Shown one piece after another: positions 43,672 to 53,865 of a stretch of DNA of 64,000 nucleotides; position 1 is the first letter of the stretch, and the number at the start of each line of letters is the position of its first letter. Both the position numbers and the translations under genes were made by a program. Source of the DNA: an uncultured Sulfurimonas sp. (GTDB taxonomy: Bacteria; Campylobacterota; Campylobacteria; Campylobacterales; Sulfurimonadaceae); the NCBI RefSeq assembly GCF_963662755.1, contig NZ_OY759725.1, positions 1,997,781 through 2,061,780 of the forward strand, written 5' to 3'. The notes beneath the pieces were generated by a model. That model searched no databases. It saw only the letters and a program-made list of their open reading frames with translations, and was not told the DNA's origin.

Positions 43672-43680
43672 GAGATTTAA

Positions 43681-44730
43681 ATGGCAGATGATGCTGAAAA
43701 GACAGAAGAACCCACCTCCAAGAAGATTGAAGATGCCAGAAAAGAGGGAAATGTTCCCAAATCGCAAGATGCTTCTGGCGTTATTACTCTTTTTGTAGCA
43801 ATTCTTGCTTTTTTAATGCTTTTTCCATTTATGGCAAAGCATATTGTTTTACTATTTAAGTATTATTTTTCATTAATAGGTACGCATCTAGATAAAGAGA
43901 TGATGCTCGATATTGCTATAGTAACTATAAAAGAAACTCTTTTAGTAATATTGCCACTAGCTATTTCCGTGGCTGTTGCAGGTGTAATTGCAGCACTTGC
44001 TCAGTTTGGTTTTCTTTTTACGGTAGATGCTATTCAACCCAAGTTTAGTAAGTTAGACCCTATAAAAGGTATGAAAAATTTAATATCTATTAAGAAGCTT
44101 ATCGAGGGCATAAAAGTAACTTTTAAATCATTTACCACTTTAGGTATAGGTTTTGTATTTTTCTTTTATTTTATACTTGAACTTCCAACCGTTGCCCTAT
44201 TTGGTTTAGGAGATCAGCTTAGTTGGCTTAAAGACAAAGCTATTATTATAGCTTTTGTTATGCTTTTAATTATTTTTATATTTTCAATCATTGATATTAT
44301 TATAGTTAGAAAACAGTATTTTGATGGCTTAAAGATGAGTAAACAAGAAGTTAAAGATGAGATGAAAAATATGGAAGGAGATCCGATGGTAAAAGGAAAA
44401 ATTCGCCAAATTCAGATGGAAGCATCTAGAAAAAGAATGATGGCAGAAGTTCCAAACGCGGATGTGGTTATTACAAACCCAACTCATTATGCAGTTGCCC
44501 TAAAGTATGAAGAGTCAAAACGTGCTCCTATAGTTGTAGCAAAAGGTATGGATCATATTGCCCAACAAATCAAGAAAATTGCTAGAGAAAACAGTGTTCA
44601 TATTGTTCAAAATCCACCATTAGCAAGAAGTTTATATGCTGATGTAGAAATAGATAAGCAAATTCCAGAGGAACTTTTTGCGGCAGTAGCGGAAGTATTG
44701 GCTTATGTTTATAAGATGAATAGAAAATAG
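43681..44730 (+). CDS. flhB: Flagellar export protein FlhB
   Basis: A 349-residue FlhB, the membrane switch protein of the flagellar type III export gate. It has a charged N-terminus (EKTEEPTSKKIEDARKEG), four membrane segments (about 30-60, 85-112, 150-172 and 186-208) and the C-terminal cytoplasmic domain with the self-cleavage site NPTH at residues 266-269. The ribosome site AGGAG is clear. Length is typical. The neighbouring genes are not flagellar; flhF and flhG lie at the right end of the window. Confidence 0.97.
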   Translation: MADDAEKTEEPTSKKIEDARKEGNVPKSQDASGVITLFVAILAFLMLFPFMAKHIVLLFKYYFSLIGTHLDKEMMLDIAIVTIKETLLVILPLAISVAVAGVIAALAQFGFLFTVDAIQPKFSKLDPIKGMKNLISIKKLIEGIKVTFKSFTTLGIGFVFFFYFILELPTVALFGLGDQLSWLKDKAIIIAFVMLLIIFIFSIIDIIIVRKQYFDGLKMSKQEVKDEMKNMEGDPMVKGKIRQIQMEASRKRMMAEVPNADVVITNPTHYAVALKYEESKRAPIVVAKGMDHIAQQIKKIARENSVHIVQNPPLARSLYADVEIDKQIPEELFAAVAEVLAYVYKMNRK

Positions 44731-44758
44731 TGTACAATCGCAAAAGTGTGAGAGAAAA

Positions 44759-45421
44759 ATGAATAATATTTTAGTTGAAATTGATAATTCAAAACATGTT
44801 ATGATAGTTGCAGATGCAAAGATGTTGCCAAATGCTAGTGCTTTGTATAGTTGTGTTTTGCAACGGCATAAAAAAGTTTCTTTGGTCTGTTGTGATGAAA
44901 AAATAAACGAAAAATACTCTTTTTTACCTTGGTTTGACAAAATAAGGTCTCATAAGATGCCATCGTCTGATTTTATTTTAGAAGTAAATTTTACTTCTTT
45001 AGATGTATATAAATTTTTAAAAAAAAACAATATAAAAATAAACAATAAGATTGCTACTGCATTATATGCAGGTCTTCTTCAAGAGAGTGAAAATTTTTCA
45101 AAAAATCTTTTCGATGGTATAATTTTTGCTGTAGCTAAAGAACTTATAGAGTGTGGTGCAGATTATCAAAAATGTTACTATTTTATGATAAAAAGAACTA
45201 CTTTAGCTGTTTTAAGATTAAAATCTATGATGCTAAAAAATATGACTCTTCACAACTCTGCAAAAGCTGCAGTGTTTTTTATATCTCTTGATGAGATAAA
45301 GTCTAGTGGTGCAAAAGTGGAAGATTGTTATGAAGTTATGAAAGAAGCTTTAAATCTTCCCTATGTTGAGTTGTCAGTTCTTTTAGATAATGACAACAAT
45401 GTTTTAAAATTAATAATTTAA
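44759..45421 (+). CDS. DHH-phosphoesterase-like protein, probably degenerate
   Basis: A 220-residue protein. The stretch ATALYAGLLQESENF (about residues 100-114) resembles the ATALYTGIxTDTGxF of DHH/NrnA phosphoesterases. The DHH triad itself is not seen, and the metal-binding aspartates near the start are unclear. It may be a degenerate relative that lost catalysis. It lies between flhB and an M23 peptidase gene, with 28- and 11-base gaps, so it is likely one transcript. I am not certain of the family. Confidence 0.5.
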   Translation: MNNILVEIDNSKHVMIVADAKMLPNASALYSCVLQRHKKVSLVCCDEKINEKYSFLPWFDKIRSHKMPSSDFILEVNFTSLDVYKFLKKNNIKINNKIATALYAGLLQESENFSKNLFDGIIFAVAKELIECGADYQKCYYFMIKRTTLAVLRLKSMMLKNMTLHNSAKAAVFFISLDEIKSSGAKVEDCYEVMKEALNLPYVELSVLLDNDNNVLKLII

Positions 45422-45432
45422 GGAAATATAGT

Positions 45433-46800
45433 TTGAAAAAAGTAAACTCTAAGTCTTCACTTGGCGTTAAGTTAATATTAGTTCTGTTAGTAGTATGTGC
45501 TGGATATATATATAGCTCTACAATGTTTGAAAGAGTCGCTCCAAATATTACTCTTCACTCAAATGGTTATTGGAATTTAAAAAAGCCATTTAAAATAGAG
45601 ATAGATGATGCTAGTGGTGTAAAATCTTATAGTGTTATTTTAAAAAGTCAAAATGAAGAAAACACTCTTTATAATGAGCAATTTATAACACCAAAAGAAT
45701 CTATTTCTTTTGAAGTAGAACCACCAAGAAGTGCTTATGTTATAAAAGATAAAAGTATAAAAATTATCGTTCAAGCAACAGATGCAAGTAAATGGAATTT
45801 TTTAAATGGGAATAGTGTTGTTAAAGAGTTTGAATTAAAAATAGATAAAAAAAGACCTGAATTATCAATAATTAATAATTCTTATAAAATTAAAAAGGGT
45901 GGAGCAGCTCTTGTTATTTTTAAACTAAATGATGAAAATTTAAAAGAATTTTATATTCAAACAAATTTTGATAAAAAATTTAAAGCACAACCATTTTATA
46001 AAGAAGGTTATTATATTTCTTTGCTAGCTTGGCCAGTTACTTCTGAAAACTTTAAAGCAACTGTAGTAGCTAAAGATTTTGCTGAAAATACATCAAAAGC
46101 ATATGTACCACTTTATATAAAACAAAAAAACTATAAAGTTTCAAATATTAAGTTAAGTGATAATTTTTTAAAAGGCAAAATTGCACAACTTGCAGAAGAA
46201 TTTGCTGAAACGCAGGGTGTTACAGATTCTATAGAACAGTTTAAAATTATCAATGAAGACGTTAGAGCTAAAAATGAAAAATTAATTCATGATATTACAT
46301 CTAAAGTACCTGATCAAATGATTAGCGATTTTAAATTAAATAAAATGTATCCACTTAAAAATGCACAAGTTGTAGCTCATTTTGGGGATCATAGAAAATA
46401 TTCTTACAATGGTGAGCACATAAGTGAATCTTATCACTTAGGTTTAGATTTAGCTAGTAATGCTCAAGCTCAGATAAAACCACAAAATGCTGGAGATGTG
46501 GTATATTCTGATTATAATGGACTTTATGGGAATATGCCTATTATTTATCATGGACTTGGTCTTTATACTTTATATGGTCATTGTTCAAGTGTAAAAGTAA
46601 ATAATGGAGATAAAGTTAATCGTAACGAGTATGTAGCAAATACAGGTAAAAGTGGATATGCTATGGGAGATCACTTGCATTTTGGTATTTTAATTCAAGG
46701 TGTTGAGGTTCGTCCTGCTGAGTGGATGGATAGTGAATGGATGAAACTTAATATAAGCGATATTATTAAAAATGCTAAAAGCATTATAGATAGAAGTTAA
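45433..46800 (+). CDS. M23-family (LytM-type) peptidase
   Basis: A 455-residue envelope protein. It has one N-terminal membrane anchor (about residues 12-28), beta-rich domains in the periplasm, a helical linker and a C-terminal M23 peptidase domain (about 340-440). The zinc ligands are visible in YHLGLDLAS and DHLHFGI, so it should be an active glycyl or D,D-endopeptidase that trims peptidoglycan. The start is TTG after AGGAAATATAGT. Some relatives in this phylum shape the cell wall for helical cells. A hairpin follows the stop. Confidence 0.9.
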   Translation: MKKVNSKSSLGVKLILVLLVVCAGYIYSSTMFERVAPNITLHSNGYWNLKKPFKIEIDDASGVKSYSVILKSQNEENTLYNEQFITPKESISFEVEPPRSAYVIKDKSIKIIVQATDASKWNFLNGNSVVKEFELKIDKKRPELSIINNSYKIKKGGAALVIFKLNDENLKEFYIQTNFDKKFKAQPFYKEGYYISLLAWPVTSENFKATVVAKDFAENTSKAYVPLYIKQKNYKVSNIKLSDNFLKGKIAQLAEEFAETQGVTDSIEQFKIINEDVRAKNEKLIHDITSKVPDQMISDFKLNKMYPLKNAQVVAHFGDHRKYSYNGEHISESYHLGLDLASNAQAQIKPQNAGDVVYSDYNGLYGNMPIIYHGLGLYTLYGHCSSVKVNNGDKVNRNEYVANTGKSGYAMGDHLHFGILIQGVEVRPAEWMDSEWMKLNISDIIKNAKSIIDRS

Positions 46801-46810
46801 AATTCAAAAA

Positions 46811-46839
46811 TTTATCAAAGAAGTGAATTCTTTGATAAA
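46811..46839. repeat. Perfect 12-bp hairpin at the lpxC ribosome site
   Basis: TTTATCAAAGAA pairs with TTCTTTGATAAA around a 5-base loop. Its 3' arm touches the GGAG ribosome site of lpxC. It could be an RNA-stability element, or it could limit ribosome access; no T-run follows, so a terminator is unlikely. Confidence 0.5.
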
Positions 46840-46852
46840 GGAGATAAATAAT

Positions 46853-47737
46853 ATGTATCAAACAACTATAAAAAAACCCGTAGAGTTAGTTGGAATAGGA
46901 CTTCATAAGGGAACTCCTGTTCGCTTAAGATTAGAACCTTTAGAATCAAATAGCGGAATAATTTTTTATAGAAGTGATGTAGATGTAGCTATTGCACTTA
47001 CTCCAAATAACGTAGTGGATACAAAAATGGCTACAGTGATTGGTAAAGATGGTATTGTAATCTCTACTATAGAACATATGCTCTCAGCTGTTTATGCTTA
47101 TGGAATTGATAATTTAAAAGTAATCGTAGATGCTGATGAAATCCCTGTTATGGATGGAAGTAGTGCAAGTTTTTGTATGCTTTTAGATGAAGCGGGTATT
47201 TCTGAACTTGATAAACCTAAAAAAATAATGCGTATAAAAAAAGAGATTATGGTTCAAGAGGGTGAAAAGTATGTAAAACTTTCTCCATCACCAGATTTAA
47301 AGTATGATTTTACTATTAAGTTTCCTCATCCAGTAATAAATAAACAAGAGTATGTATTGGAATTTACTAAAGAAAGTTATAAAAAAGAGATAGCTAGGGC
47401 TAGAACTTTTGGTTTTTTACATGAAGTTCAATATCTACGCTCAAAAGGCTTAGCCTTAGGTGGAACATTAGATAATGCTATTGTTTTAGATGATAAAAAG
47501 ATACTAAATCCAGAAGGTTTAAGATTTCCAGATGAATTTGTAAGACATAAAATCTTAGATGCTATTGGTGATATGTCTTTAATTGGTATGAACTTTATAG
47601 GTAATTATGAAGCCTTGGCAGGTAGTCATGATTTAAATCATAAACTTACGATAGAACTTCTTAAAAATCCTGAAAACTATGAAGTTGTAGAACTTGTGGG
47701 TGAAAAAATGGCAGAGTTAGAAAAAGCATATGCTTGA
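46853..47737 (+). CDS. lpxC: UDP-3-O-acyl-N-acetylglucosamine deacetylase
   Basis: A 294-residue LpxC, the zinc deacetylase for the committed step of lipid A synthesis. The ATG at 46853 has a GGAG site; an in-frame earlier start would run through the hairpin. Zinc ligands are in [14 protein letters not shown] (H) and [12 protein letters not shown] (H and D), and [10 protein letters not shown] has the catalytic histidine. MDGSSASF is also typical. It overlaps the next gene by 8 bases. Confidence 0.96.
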   Translation: MYQTTIKKPVELVGIGLHKGTPVRLRLEPLESNSGIIFYRSDVDVAIALTPNNVVDTKMATVIGKDGIVISTIEHMLSAVYAYGIDNLKVIVDADEIPVMDGSSASFCMLLDEAGISELDKPKKIMRIKKEIMVQEGEKYVKLSPSPDLKYDFTIKFPHPVINKQEYVLEFTKESYKKEIARARTFGFLHEVQYLRSKGLALGGTLDNAIVLDDKKILNPEGLRFPDEFVRHKILDAIGDMSLIGMNFIGNYEALAGSHDLNHKLTIELLKNPENYEVVELVGEKMAELEKAYA

Positions 47738-48191
47738 TAAAGTGGATGTGGTTTTAGTTGCACTCTCTTCACCTATTAAAGTAGGTATATATAAAGATAA
47801 AAAACTTATAGAAACTATACAAAGTCAAGAGAAAAGTTCTGAAGTTTTACCAAAAATTTATGAAGATATTTTAAAAAGATTTGATGTTGAAAATCTTTTT
47901 TATGCAAATGGACCTGGCAGTTTTATGGCTATAAAAGTTGCATATATATTTTTAAAATCTTTAAGCATTTTAAAAAAAATACCACTTTTTGCAACAGATG
48001 CATTTTATTTTAATGAAAATAGACCTATAAAAGCGATTGGAAAGCTATATTTTGTTAAAATTTCATCAGAAATAAAAACTCAAAAATTAGAAATAGCACC
48101 AAGTGTGGAATTTAAGCTCCAAGATGTGCTTGATTATAATGAGTTTAGTACAACAACTACCCCTATTTATGGTATTGGGGCTGTAGGATAG
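47730..48191 (+). CDS. tsaB: TsaB-like protein (short)
   Basis: A 153-residue protein with the TsaB core [21 protein letters not shown] (family: GPGSFTGLRxG). TsaB is the scaffold partner of TsaD in making the t6A tRNA modification. At 153 residues it is clearly shorter than the usual 210-230, lacking most of the second lobe, as in other Campylobacterota. Gene order with thrB and infB supports the call. It ends 8 bases before thrB. Confidence 0.75.
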   Translation: MLDKVDVVLVALSSPIKVGIYKDKKLIETIQSQEKSSEVLPKIYEDILKRFDVENLFYANGPGSFMAIKVAYIFLKSLSILKKIPLFATDAFYFNENRPIKAIGKLYFVKISSEIKTQKLEIAPSVEFKLQDVLDYNEFSTTTTPIYGIGAVG

Positions 48192-48199
48192 GAAAATAA

Positions 48200-49081
48200 T
48201 TGACAATAATTGTACCAGCAACAAGTGCGAATCTAGGACCTGGATTTGACTCTTTAGGTTTAGCGGTGGATTTGCAAAATAAAGTAGAATTTCACCCATC
48301 TAAGTTTTTTAGTGTTTGTATAAAAGGTGAGGGTGAAAATAATCCTAGACTAAAAGGTAATAATCTTTTTGTTAGCATCTTTAATGATCATTACAATAGA
48401 CTGACTCAAAAAAAGCAAAATTTTAAATTTACTTTTTACAATCAAATTCCTATGTCAAGAGGACTTGGAAGTTCTTCGGCTGTAATTGTAAGTGCGATTG
48501 CTAGTGCCCATGAAGCTGCAGGTATTAGAGTTTCAAAAAGAAGAATATTAAATCATGCACTTTTTTATGAGTCGCATCCAGATAATATTACACCTGCTGT
48601 TATGGGTGGTTTTAATGCAGCTACAGTTGAGAAAAACAAAGTTTTTTCACAAAGAAAACATCTGCCTTCTTATTTAAGAGCAATAGTTACAATACCAAAT
48701 AAACCTATTAATACCTCAAAAGCAAGAACACTTTTACCAAAATCGTATTCTAAAGAAAATGCAATCTATAACCTTTCTCATACTGCTCTTACAGTAGGAG
48801 CTTTTTTTAACGAAGATTGGGAGATGTTAAAACTTGCAGCACAAGATAGGTTTCATCAAAAAGCAAGGATGAAAGTTTTACCTGAGCTTTTTTCAGTACA
48901 AAAAACAGCTTATGAGAGTGGTGCATTAATGAGTACGCTCTCAGGAAGTGGTTCTACATTTTTTTCAATGGCTTATGATGATGATTCAGCTATGATTGCA
49001 AATAAATTAAAACAAAAATTTCCTGATTTTATAGTTAAAACATTGAACTTTGACAACAATGGATTAATAATAGAGAGATAA
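48200..49081 (+). CDS. thrB: Homoserine kinase
   Basis: A 293-residue GHMP kinase, which makes O-phosphohomoserine for threonine. Motif 1 is [18 protein letters not shown], the ATP loop is [15 protein letters not shown], and the C-terminal motif is [12 protein letters not shown]. It starts with TTG at 48200 behind AGGAAAA. asd in the same pathway is at 8306-9340. It is close to the tsaB-like gene and probably in the same operon. Confidence 0.94.
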   Translation: MTIIVPATSANLGPGFDSLGLAVDLQNKVEFHPSKFFSVCIKGEGENNPRLKGNNLFVSIFNDHYNRLTQKKQNFKFTFYNQIPMSRGLGSSSAVIVSAIASAHEAAGIRVSKRRILNHALFYESHPDNITPAVMGGFNAATVEKNKVFSQRKHLPSYLRAIVTIPNKPINTSKARTLLPKSYSKENAIYNLSHTALTVGAFFNEDWEMLKLAAQDRFHQKARMKVLPELFSVQKTAYESGALMSTLSGSGSTFFSMAYDDDSAMIANKLKQKFPDFIVKTLNFDNNGLIIER

Positions 49082-49112
49082 ACTCTATTAAATCAAGTAA
49101 GATTTGGATATA

Positions 49113-49376
49113 ATGGCGAAAAAATTAAATCAACCTCTTCGAATGTGCATCTCTTGCAGAAATAGAGAAGCTCAAAATAAGCTGCTGAGACTTCAATGCA
49201 TTGATGGTTCAATAGAAATATTCAAGGGTTTTGGAAGAAGTTTTTATTTATGCGATGTTTGCATCTTGTCTGATAAAAAAGTTATAAAATCACTTATGCG
49301 TCAATGCAAAAGTGGAGATAAAGATAAATTCACCAACAAACTAAAGGAGATCATCACTGATGATAGAAAAAGTTAG
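49113..49376 (+). CDS. ylxR: YlxR (DUF448) family RNA-binding protein
   Basis: An 87-residue YlxR protein. It has the family motif [18 protein letters not shown] and the [13 protein letters not shown] part with two more cysteines. YlxR is thought to be a nucleic-acid binding protein linked to translation. It almost always precedes infB, as here with a 17-base overlap. The ATG at 49113 is chosen over a TTG at 49104. Confidence 0.9.
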   Translation: MAKKLNQPLRMCISCRNREAQNKLLRLQCIDGSIEIFKGFGRSFYLCDVCILSDKKVIKSLMRQCKSGDKDKFTNKLKEIITDDRKS

Positions 49377-52023
49377 AGTACACGAAATTGCAAAAGAACT
49401 AGGAATAGCTTCTAAAGATGTTTTAGAAAAAGCAAAAAAAATGGGTCTTGAAGTAAAATCGGCACAAAGCGTAGTAACAATGGAGCAAGCTGAAGGATTA
49501 GCAAACTTTATTATGAATGGTGAAGTGACGGCAGAACCAGTTAAAAGTGTAAAAAAAGAAAAAACTAAAGCAACAAGTGATACTCAAAAAGAAGAAGAAA
49601 CTCCTAAAGTGCAAGAAAAAGCAAAAGAGACAAAATCTCCTAAAAAAGAGGTTAAAAAAACTTCAACTCAAGAAGTTATAGCTAAAAAAGAGAGTTCTTC
49701 AAAAGAGGAAAAAACTAAGGAAGATTTAAAGCCTTCTAATAAAGAAGTAAAAGCTGAAAAAGAGTCCGACAAATCAATAAAAGAAGAGAAAAAAAGCCCT
49801 ATCAAAATAGTTCAGCCTGTTGTTTCTCGTCAAATTAAAAAAACTGGTCTTAAAATAGTTAAAAAGAAAAAGCCAAAAGTTGAAGAAACTTATGAAGCAC
49901 CACAAAAACAAGCATCAGTTTCATCTTATGGAAAAGTTAGTGCTGAAGTTTTAGAAGAACTAGCTCAAAAGAAAAAGTCTAAGCAAGCTAATGTAGCACC
50001 AATAAGAAAAAAAGAATCTGGCACAAAGATGGATATTTTTGGTGGTTCAATGGCTGAAGTCTCTATGGACATGGACGATCAAGTTACACTTCTTGACTTA
50101 AACTCAACAGAAAGAGCACCTCTTCCTGTTGAAGAGCCTAGAAAGCCTCGTGCACCAAAACCTGCAGGAAGAAATGCAAATAAAAAACAAGCTCCTCGTG
50201 GAAGAAAAGTATCTCGTGATAAAAGAAAAAAATATGCTAAAGCTACTCAAGAAGAAGAAATAGTAACTCATGTAGAGATTCCTGAAGATATTCGTGTTTA
50301 TGAGTTTGCTGAAGCACTTAAGCGTCCTATGTCTGAAATTATTAAAGTTCTTTTTGATCTTGGCATGATGATGACAAAAAATGATTTCTTAGGAAATGAT
50401 GAGATTGAAATTTTAAGTGAAGAGTTCAATGTTGAAGTAACAATAGTTGATCCTAAAGATGCATTTAACTATGAAGAAGATTTAAAACATGATGTTGAAA
50501 AAGATCCAAATGCTACAGAAAGACCACCTGTTATAACAATAATGGGTCACGTAGATCATGGTAAAACATCTCTCTTAGATGCTATTCGTGAAGCAAAGGT
50601 AAGTGAGGGTGAAGCTGGTGGAATTACTCAGCATATTGGAGCTTACACAGTTGAACAAAATGGTAAGGCTATTACTTTCTTGGATACACCAGGTCACGCA
50701 GCATTTTCTCATATGCGTCAACGTGGTACAGATGTAACAGATATTATTATTATAGTTGTAGCAGCTGATGATGGAGTTAAGCCTCAAACGATTGAAGTTA
50801 TAAAACTTGCAAAAGAATCAGGTGCGCCTGTAATAGTTGCCCTTAATAAAATGGATAAAGAGAGTGCTCAACCAGATATGGTTAAAGGTCAAATGGCTGA
50901 ACATGGAATTAATCCAGTTGATTGGGGTGGAGATGTAGAGTTTATTCCTGTTTCTGCAAAAAGTGGAATGGGTATTGATGATTTACTTGAAAACATTTTA
51001 ATTACTGCAGAGGTTTTAGAACTTCGTGCAAATGAAAAAGCTATGGCTAAAGCAGCTGTTGTTGAGTCCTCACTTGAGAAAGGACGTGGACCTGTTGCTA
51101 CAGTTATAGTTCAAAATGGTACTTTAAAAGTTGGAGATTATGTAGTTTGTGGTAGCGCTTATGGACGTGTTAAAGCTCTTATTGATGAGCATAATAAGCA
51201 AATCAAATTTCTTCTTCCAAGTCATACCGCTGTAGTAGTAGGATTGAATGAGGTTCCATCATCTGGTGAAATTATGATGGCTATGAATAGTGATAAAGAA
51301 GCTAAAGAGTATGCTTTAAAACGTCATGAATATGATAGACATAAAGAGCTTTCACACTCTACAAAATCAACATTAGAAGATATGACTTCTATGATTGCTG
51401 AGGGTAATTTAAAATCACTTAAAGTAGTTTTAAAAACTGATGTTCATGGTTCTCTTGAAGCACTTAAAAACTCTCTACTTGAGTTAAGAAATGATGAAGT
51501 TAAAATTAACATTATTTCTAGTGGAGTAGGTGGAATTACAGAAAATGATGTAGAACTTGTTTCAAACTCTCAAAACTGTGTTCTTTTAGGTTTTAATGTA
51601 CGTCCTACAGGAAGTGTAAAAGCACTAGCTAAACAAAAAAATGTAGATATTAGAACTTACTCTATAATATATAAACTTTTAGATGATATGACTGGTATGT
51701 TAACTGGTATGATGACACCAAAATTTACTGAAGAAAATACAGGTCAAGCAGAAGTTAGAGATACATTTAAAATACCTAAAGGTATGGTTGCAGGATGTGT
51801 TGTTGTTGATGGTAAACTTGTTCGTGGTGGTATGGTTCGTGTTATTCGTGATGGTGTTGTTATTTACGAGGGCGCATTGACTTCACTTAAACGTTTCAAA
51901 GATGATGTTGAAGAAATTGGAAACGGTTATGAATGTGGTGTTGTTATAAGTGGTTACGATGATGTAATTGTAGGCGATACGATAGAAACATTTAAAAAAG
52001 TTGAACAAAAAGTATCACTATAA
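49360..52023 (+). CDS. infB: Translation initiation factor IF-2
   Basis: An 887-residue IF-2, the GTPase that brings initiator tRNA to the ribosome. It starts with the IF2 N-domain ([28 protein letters not shown]), followed by a long Lys/Glu linker (about 65-300). The GTPase has G1 [12 protein letters not shown]3 DTPGHAAF, G4 NKMDK and G5 SAK. C-terminal domains II-IV follow in full. It is the third gene of the thrB-ylxR-infB-rbfA-rimP run. Confidence 0.98.
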   Translation: MIEKVRVHEIAKELGIASKDVLEKAKKMGLEVKSAQSVVTMEQAEGLANFIMNGEVTAEPVKSVKKEKTKATSDTQKEEETPKVQEKAKETKSPKKEVKKTSTQEVIAKKESSSKEEKTKEDLKPSNKEVKAEKESDKSIKEEKKSPIKIVQPVVSRQIKKTGLKIVKKKKPKVEETYEAPQKQASVSSYGKVSAEVLEELAQKKKSKQANVAPIRKKESGTKMDIFGGSMAEVSMDMDDQVTLLDLNSTERAPLPVEEPRKPRAPKPAGRNANKKQAPRGRKVSRDKRKKYAKATQEEEIVTHVEIPEDIRVYEFAEALKRPMSEIIKVLFDLGMMMTKNDFLGNDEIEILSEEFNVEVTIVDPKDAFNYEEDLKHDVEKDPNATERPPVITIMGHVDHGKTSLLDAIREAKVSEGEAGGITQHIGAYTVEQNGKAITFLDTPGHAAFSHMRQRGTDVTDIIIIVVAADDGVKPQTIEVIKLAKESGAPVIVALNKMDKESAQPDMVKGQMAEHGINPVDWGGDVEFIPVSAKSGMGIDDLLENILITAEVLELRANEKAMAKAAVVESSLEKGRGPVATVIVQNGTLKVGDYVVCGSAYGRVKALIDEHNKQIKFLLPSHTAVVVGLNEVPSSGEIMMAMNSDKEAKEYALKRHEYDRHKELSHSTKSTLEDMTSMIAEGNLKSLKVVLKTDVHGSLEALKNSLLELRNDEVKINIISSGVGGITENDVELVSNSQNCVLLGFNVRPTGSVKALAKQKNVDIRTYSIIYKLLDDMTGMLTGMMTPKFTEENTGQAEVRDTFKIPKGMVAGCVVVDGKLVRGGMVRVIRDGVVIYEGALTSLKRFKDDVEEIGNGYECGVVISGYDDVIVGDTIETFKKVEQKVSL

Positions 52024-52057
52024 TAAGCAAGCTTTTTTAAGATTGGAATTTTAAACT

Positions 52058-52417
52058 ATGACAGAAGCACAAATTAAATTAAAACGAACAGAATCAGTTC
52101 TAAGCGAACTTATTCCTCAGGCATTAGGTTCTTTGAATGATAAAAGACTTCATGATTTAGAAGTTTTAGAAGTAAAATGTTCTCGTGGTAAAAGTGATGC
52201 TAAAGTTTATATAAATCCAAGTGAATTTAGTGAAGAAGAAAAACGAGAATACCTAAAGCTTTTAAAAAAAGCTAGACCAATTGTAGAGACATTTTGTCTC
52301 AAAGATCAAGGTTGGTATCGTTGTCCAAAATTTACATTTGAGTTTGATGAACAGATACAAAAAGCACAAAATATAGAAGAATTATTTAAAAAAATCGCAA
52401 AAAAGGATGAAGAATGA
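52058..52417 (+). CDS. rbfA: Ribosome-binding factor A
   Basis: A 119-residue RbfA-type KH protein that helps 30S subunit maturation. The fold is seen in IKLKRTESVLSELIPQALGSLNDKRLHDLEVLEVKCSRGKSDAKVYI with the KH-type middle. It is in the conserved infB-rbfA-rimP order, with a four-base overlap with rimP. Sequence identity is lower than usual, so context carries part of this call. Confidence 0.85.
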   Translation: MTEAQIKLKRTESVLSELIPQALGSLNDKRLHDLEVLEVKCSRGKSDAKVYINPSEFSEEEKREYLKLLKKARPIVETFCLKDQGWYRCPKFTFEFDEQIQKAQNIEELFKKIAKKDEE

Positions 52418-52860
52418 GTTTGGCAGAGGATATAAATTCATTTGTTTCATCACTAGATTTAGAGCTTTATGACACTTCAATAGTTAATGAAAACGATGAA
52501 ACTATTTATCGTGTAAGTGTTATTTCAAAAGACATAGTAGATGGAAAAAGAAAAGGTGTATCTCTTGATAGCTGCGTTGAACTAACGCATCTAATCTCTC
52601 CGCTTCTTGATATTACTCCACCTGTTTCAGGAGATTATAGACTTGAAGTTGGAAGTCCTGGAATAGAGAGAAAATTAACAACTATAAAGCATTTTAAACT
52701 CTCTATCGGAGAAAAAGTCTCTTTGCTTATAAATAAAGAAAAAGTTAGAGGTCTTTTGCTTAAAGTTGAAGGTTCTAAAGTGTTTGTAGAGACTGAAGAT
52801 GAAACTAAAGAATTAGAGTTTAATGATATTTCAAAAGCTAAAACTTATTTTGAATGGTAA
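52414..52860 (+). CDS. rimP: Ribosome maturation factor RimP
   Basis: A 148-residue RimP. It has the family pattern of an N-terminal alpha/beta domain (VSLDSCVELTHLISPLLD), the SGDYRLEVGSPGIERKLTTIKHF motif and a C-terminal SH3-like domain. It helps 30S assembly. It overlaps rbfA by four bases and ribD by seven. Confidence 0.92.
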   Translation: MSLAEDINSFVSSLDLELYDTSIVNENDETIYRVSVISKDIVDGKRKGVSLDSCVELTHLISPLLDITPPVSGDYRLEVGSPGIERKLTTIKHFKLSIGEKVSLLINKEKVRGLLLKVEGSKVFVETEDETKELEFNDISKAKTYFEW

Positions 52861-53864
52861 TAGATAATAGTTTTTTTATGAATTTAGCCTTAAGTGAGGC
52901 TTGGAAATATCAAGGTCTCACCTATCCAAACCCAGCAGTTGGTTGTGTACTTGTTGGTTTAAACAATGAGTTATTAGCAGTAGAAGCTCACCAAAAAGCT
53001 GGATATCCACACGCTGAAGTTTTAGCTTTGCAAAGTGCGTATTATAAACTTACAAAAGATGTTGATATACTTGCTTTAGTTTCTTCAAAAGATATACATA
53101 CATTTCTTCTACAAAATCATAATAATATGTTCAAAGAGGTATCTCTTTACACCACATTGGAACCTTGTTCTCATATTGGCAAAACTCCATCTTGTGCATC
53201 TTTGATTTCTGAGCTTGGAATTAAAAAAGTTTTTGTAGGTTTTAATGATATTAACACTCTTGCATCTGGTGGAAATGAAGTTTTAAAAAAGAGTGGAATA
53301 GATGTTGAAACATCTTTGCTAGAAAAAAAATCATCAAATTTAATATTACCATTTAATAAGTGGAATAAAGAAAAATTTGTTTTTTTTAAATGGGCACAGA
53401 GATTAAATGGTACTACAGATGCAGGCAATGTGAGTTCAGATGCTTCAAGAAAAAATGTTCATGCTATGAGAAATGTTTGTGATTTACTTGTTATAGGTGG
53501 AAATACTGTTCGAATTGACAGACCAACTTTAGATGCAAGGCTTGTAAATGGTAAAGCTCCAGATATATTAATCATATCAAGAGAGAGCGAGTTTGATAAA
53601 ACAATCCCTTTATTTAATATTGAGGGAAGAGAAGTTTTTATAGAAGATAATTTTTCACGCTTAGAAAATTATAAAAACATCATAATAGAGGGAAGTTCAA
53701 CTATGTTTGAACTTAGTAAAGATTTAGTTGATTATTATCTTTGTTATATAGCTCCAACTATGAATGGTAATAGTGGATTTGAAAAAGTAAAAGAAAAATT
53801 TGAAATTTTAAATATATGCCAAGAAGAGCAAGATATAATCATGTGGATGAAAAGGGAAAGATAA
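52854..53864 (+). CDS. ribD: Riboflavin biosynthesis deaminase/reductase RibD
   Basis: A 336-residue two-domain RibD that deaminates and then reduces the pyrimidine intermediate of riboflavin synthesis. The deaminase zinc site is HAEVLAL (H) and LEPCSHIGKTPSCASL with two cysteines. The reductase domain follows from about residue 180 (FFKWAQRLNGTTDA, LLVIGGNTVRIDRPTLDARL). The deaminase part contains an insertion of about 25 residues between the histidine and cysteine motifs. No flavin riboswitch is seen. Confidence 0.93.
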   Translation: MVIDNSFFMNLALSEAWKYQGLTYPNPAVGCVLVGLNNELLAVEAHQKAGYPHAEVLALQSAYYKLTKDVDILALVSSKDIHTFLLQNHNNMFKEVSLYTTLEPCSHIGKTPSCASLISELGIKKVFVGFNDINTLASGGNEVLKKSGIDVETSLLEKKSSNLILPFNKWNKEKFVFFKWAQRLNGTTDAGNVSSDASRKNVHAMRNVCDLLVIGGNTVRIDRPTLDARLVNGKAPDILIISRESEFDKTIPLFNIEGREVFIEDNFSRLENYKNIIIEGSSTMFELSKDLVDYYLCYIAPTMNGNSGFEKVKEKFEILNICQEEQDIIMWMKRER

Positions 53865-53865
53865 T

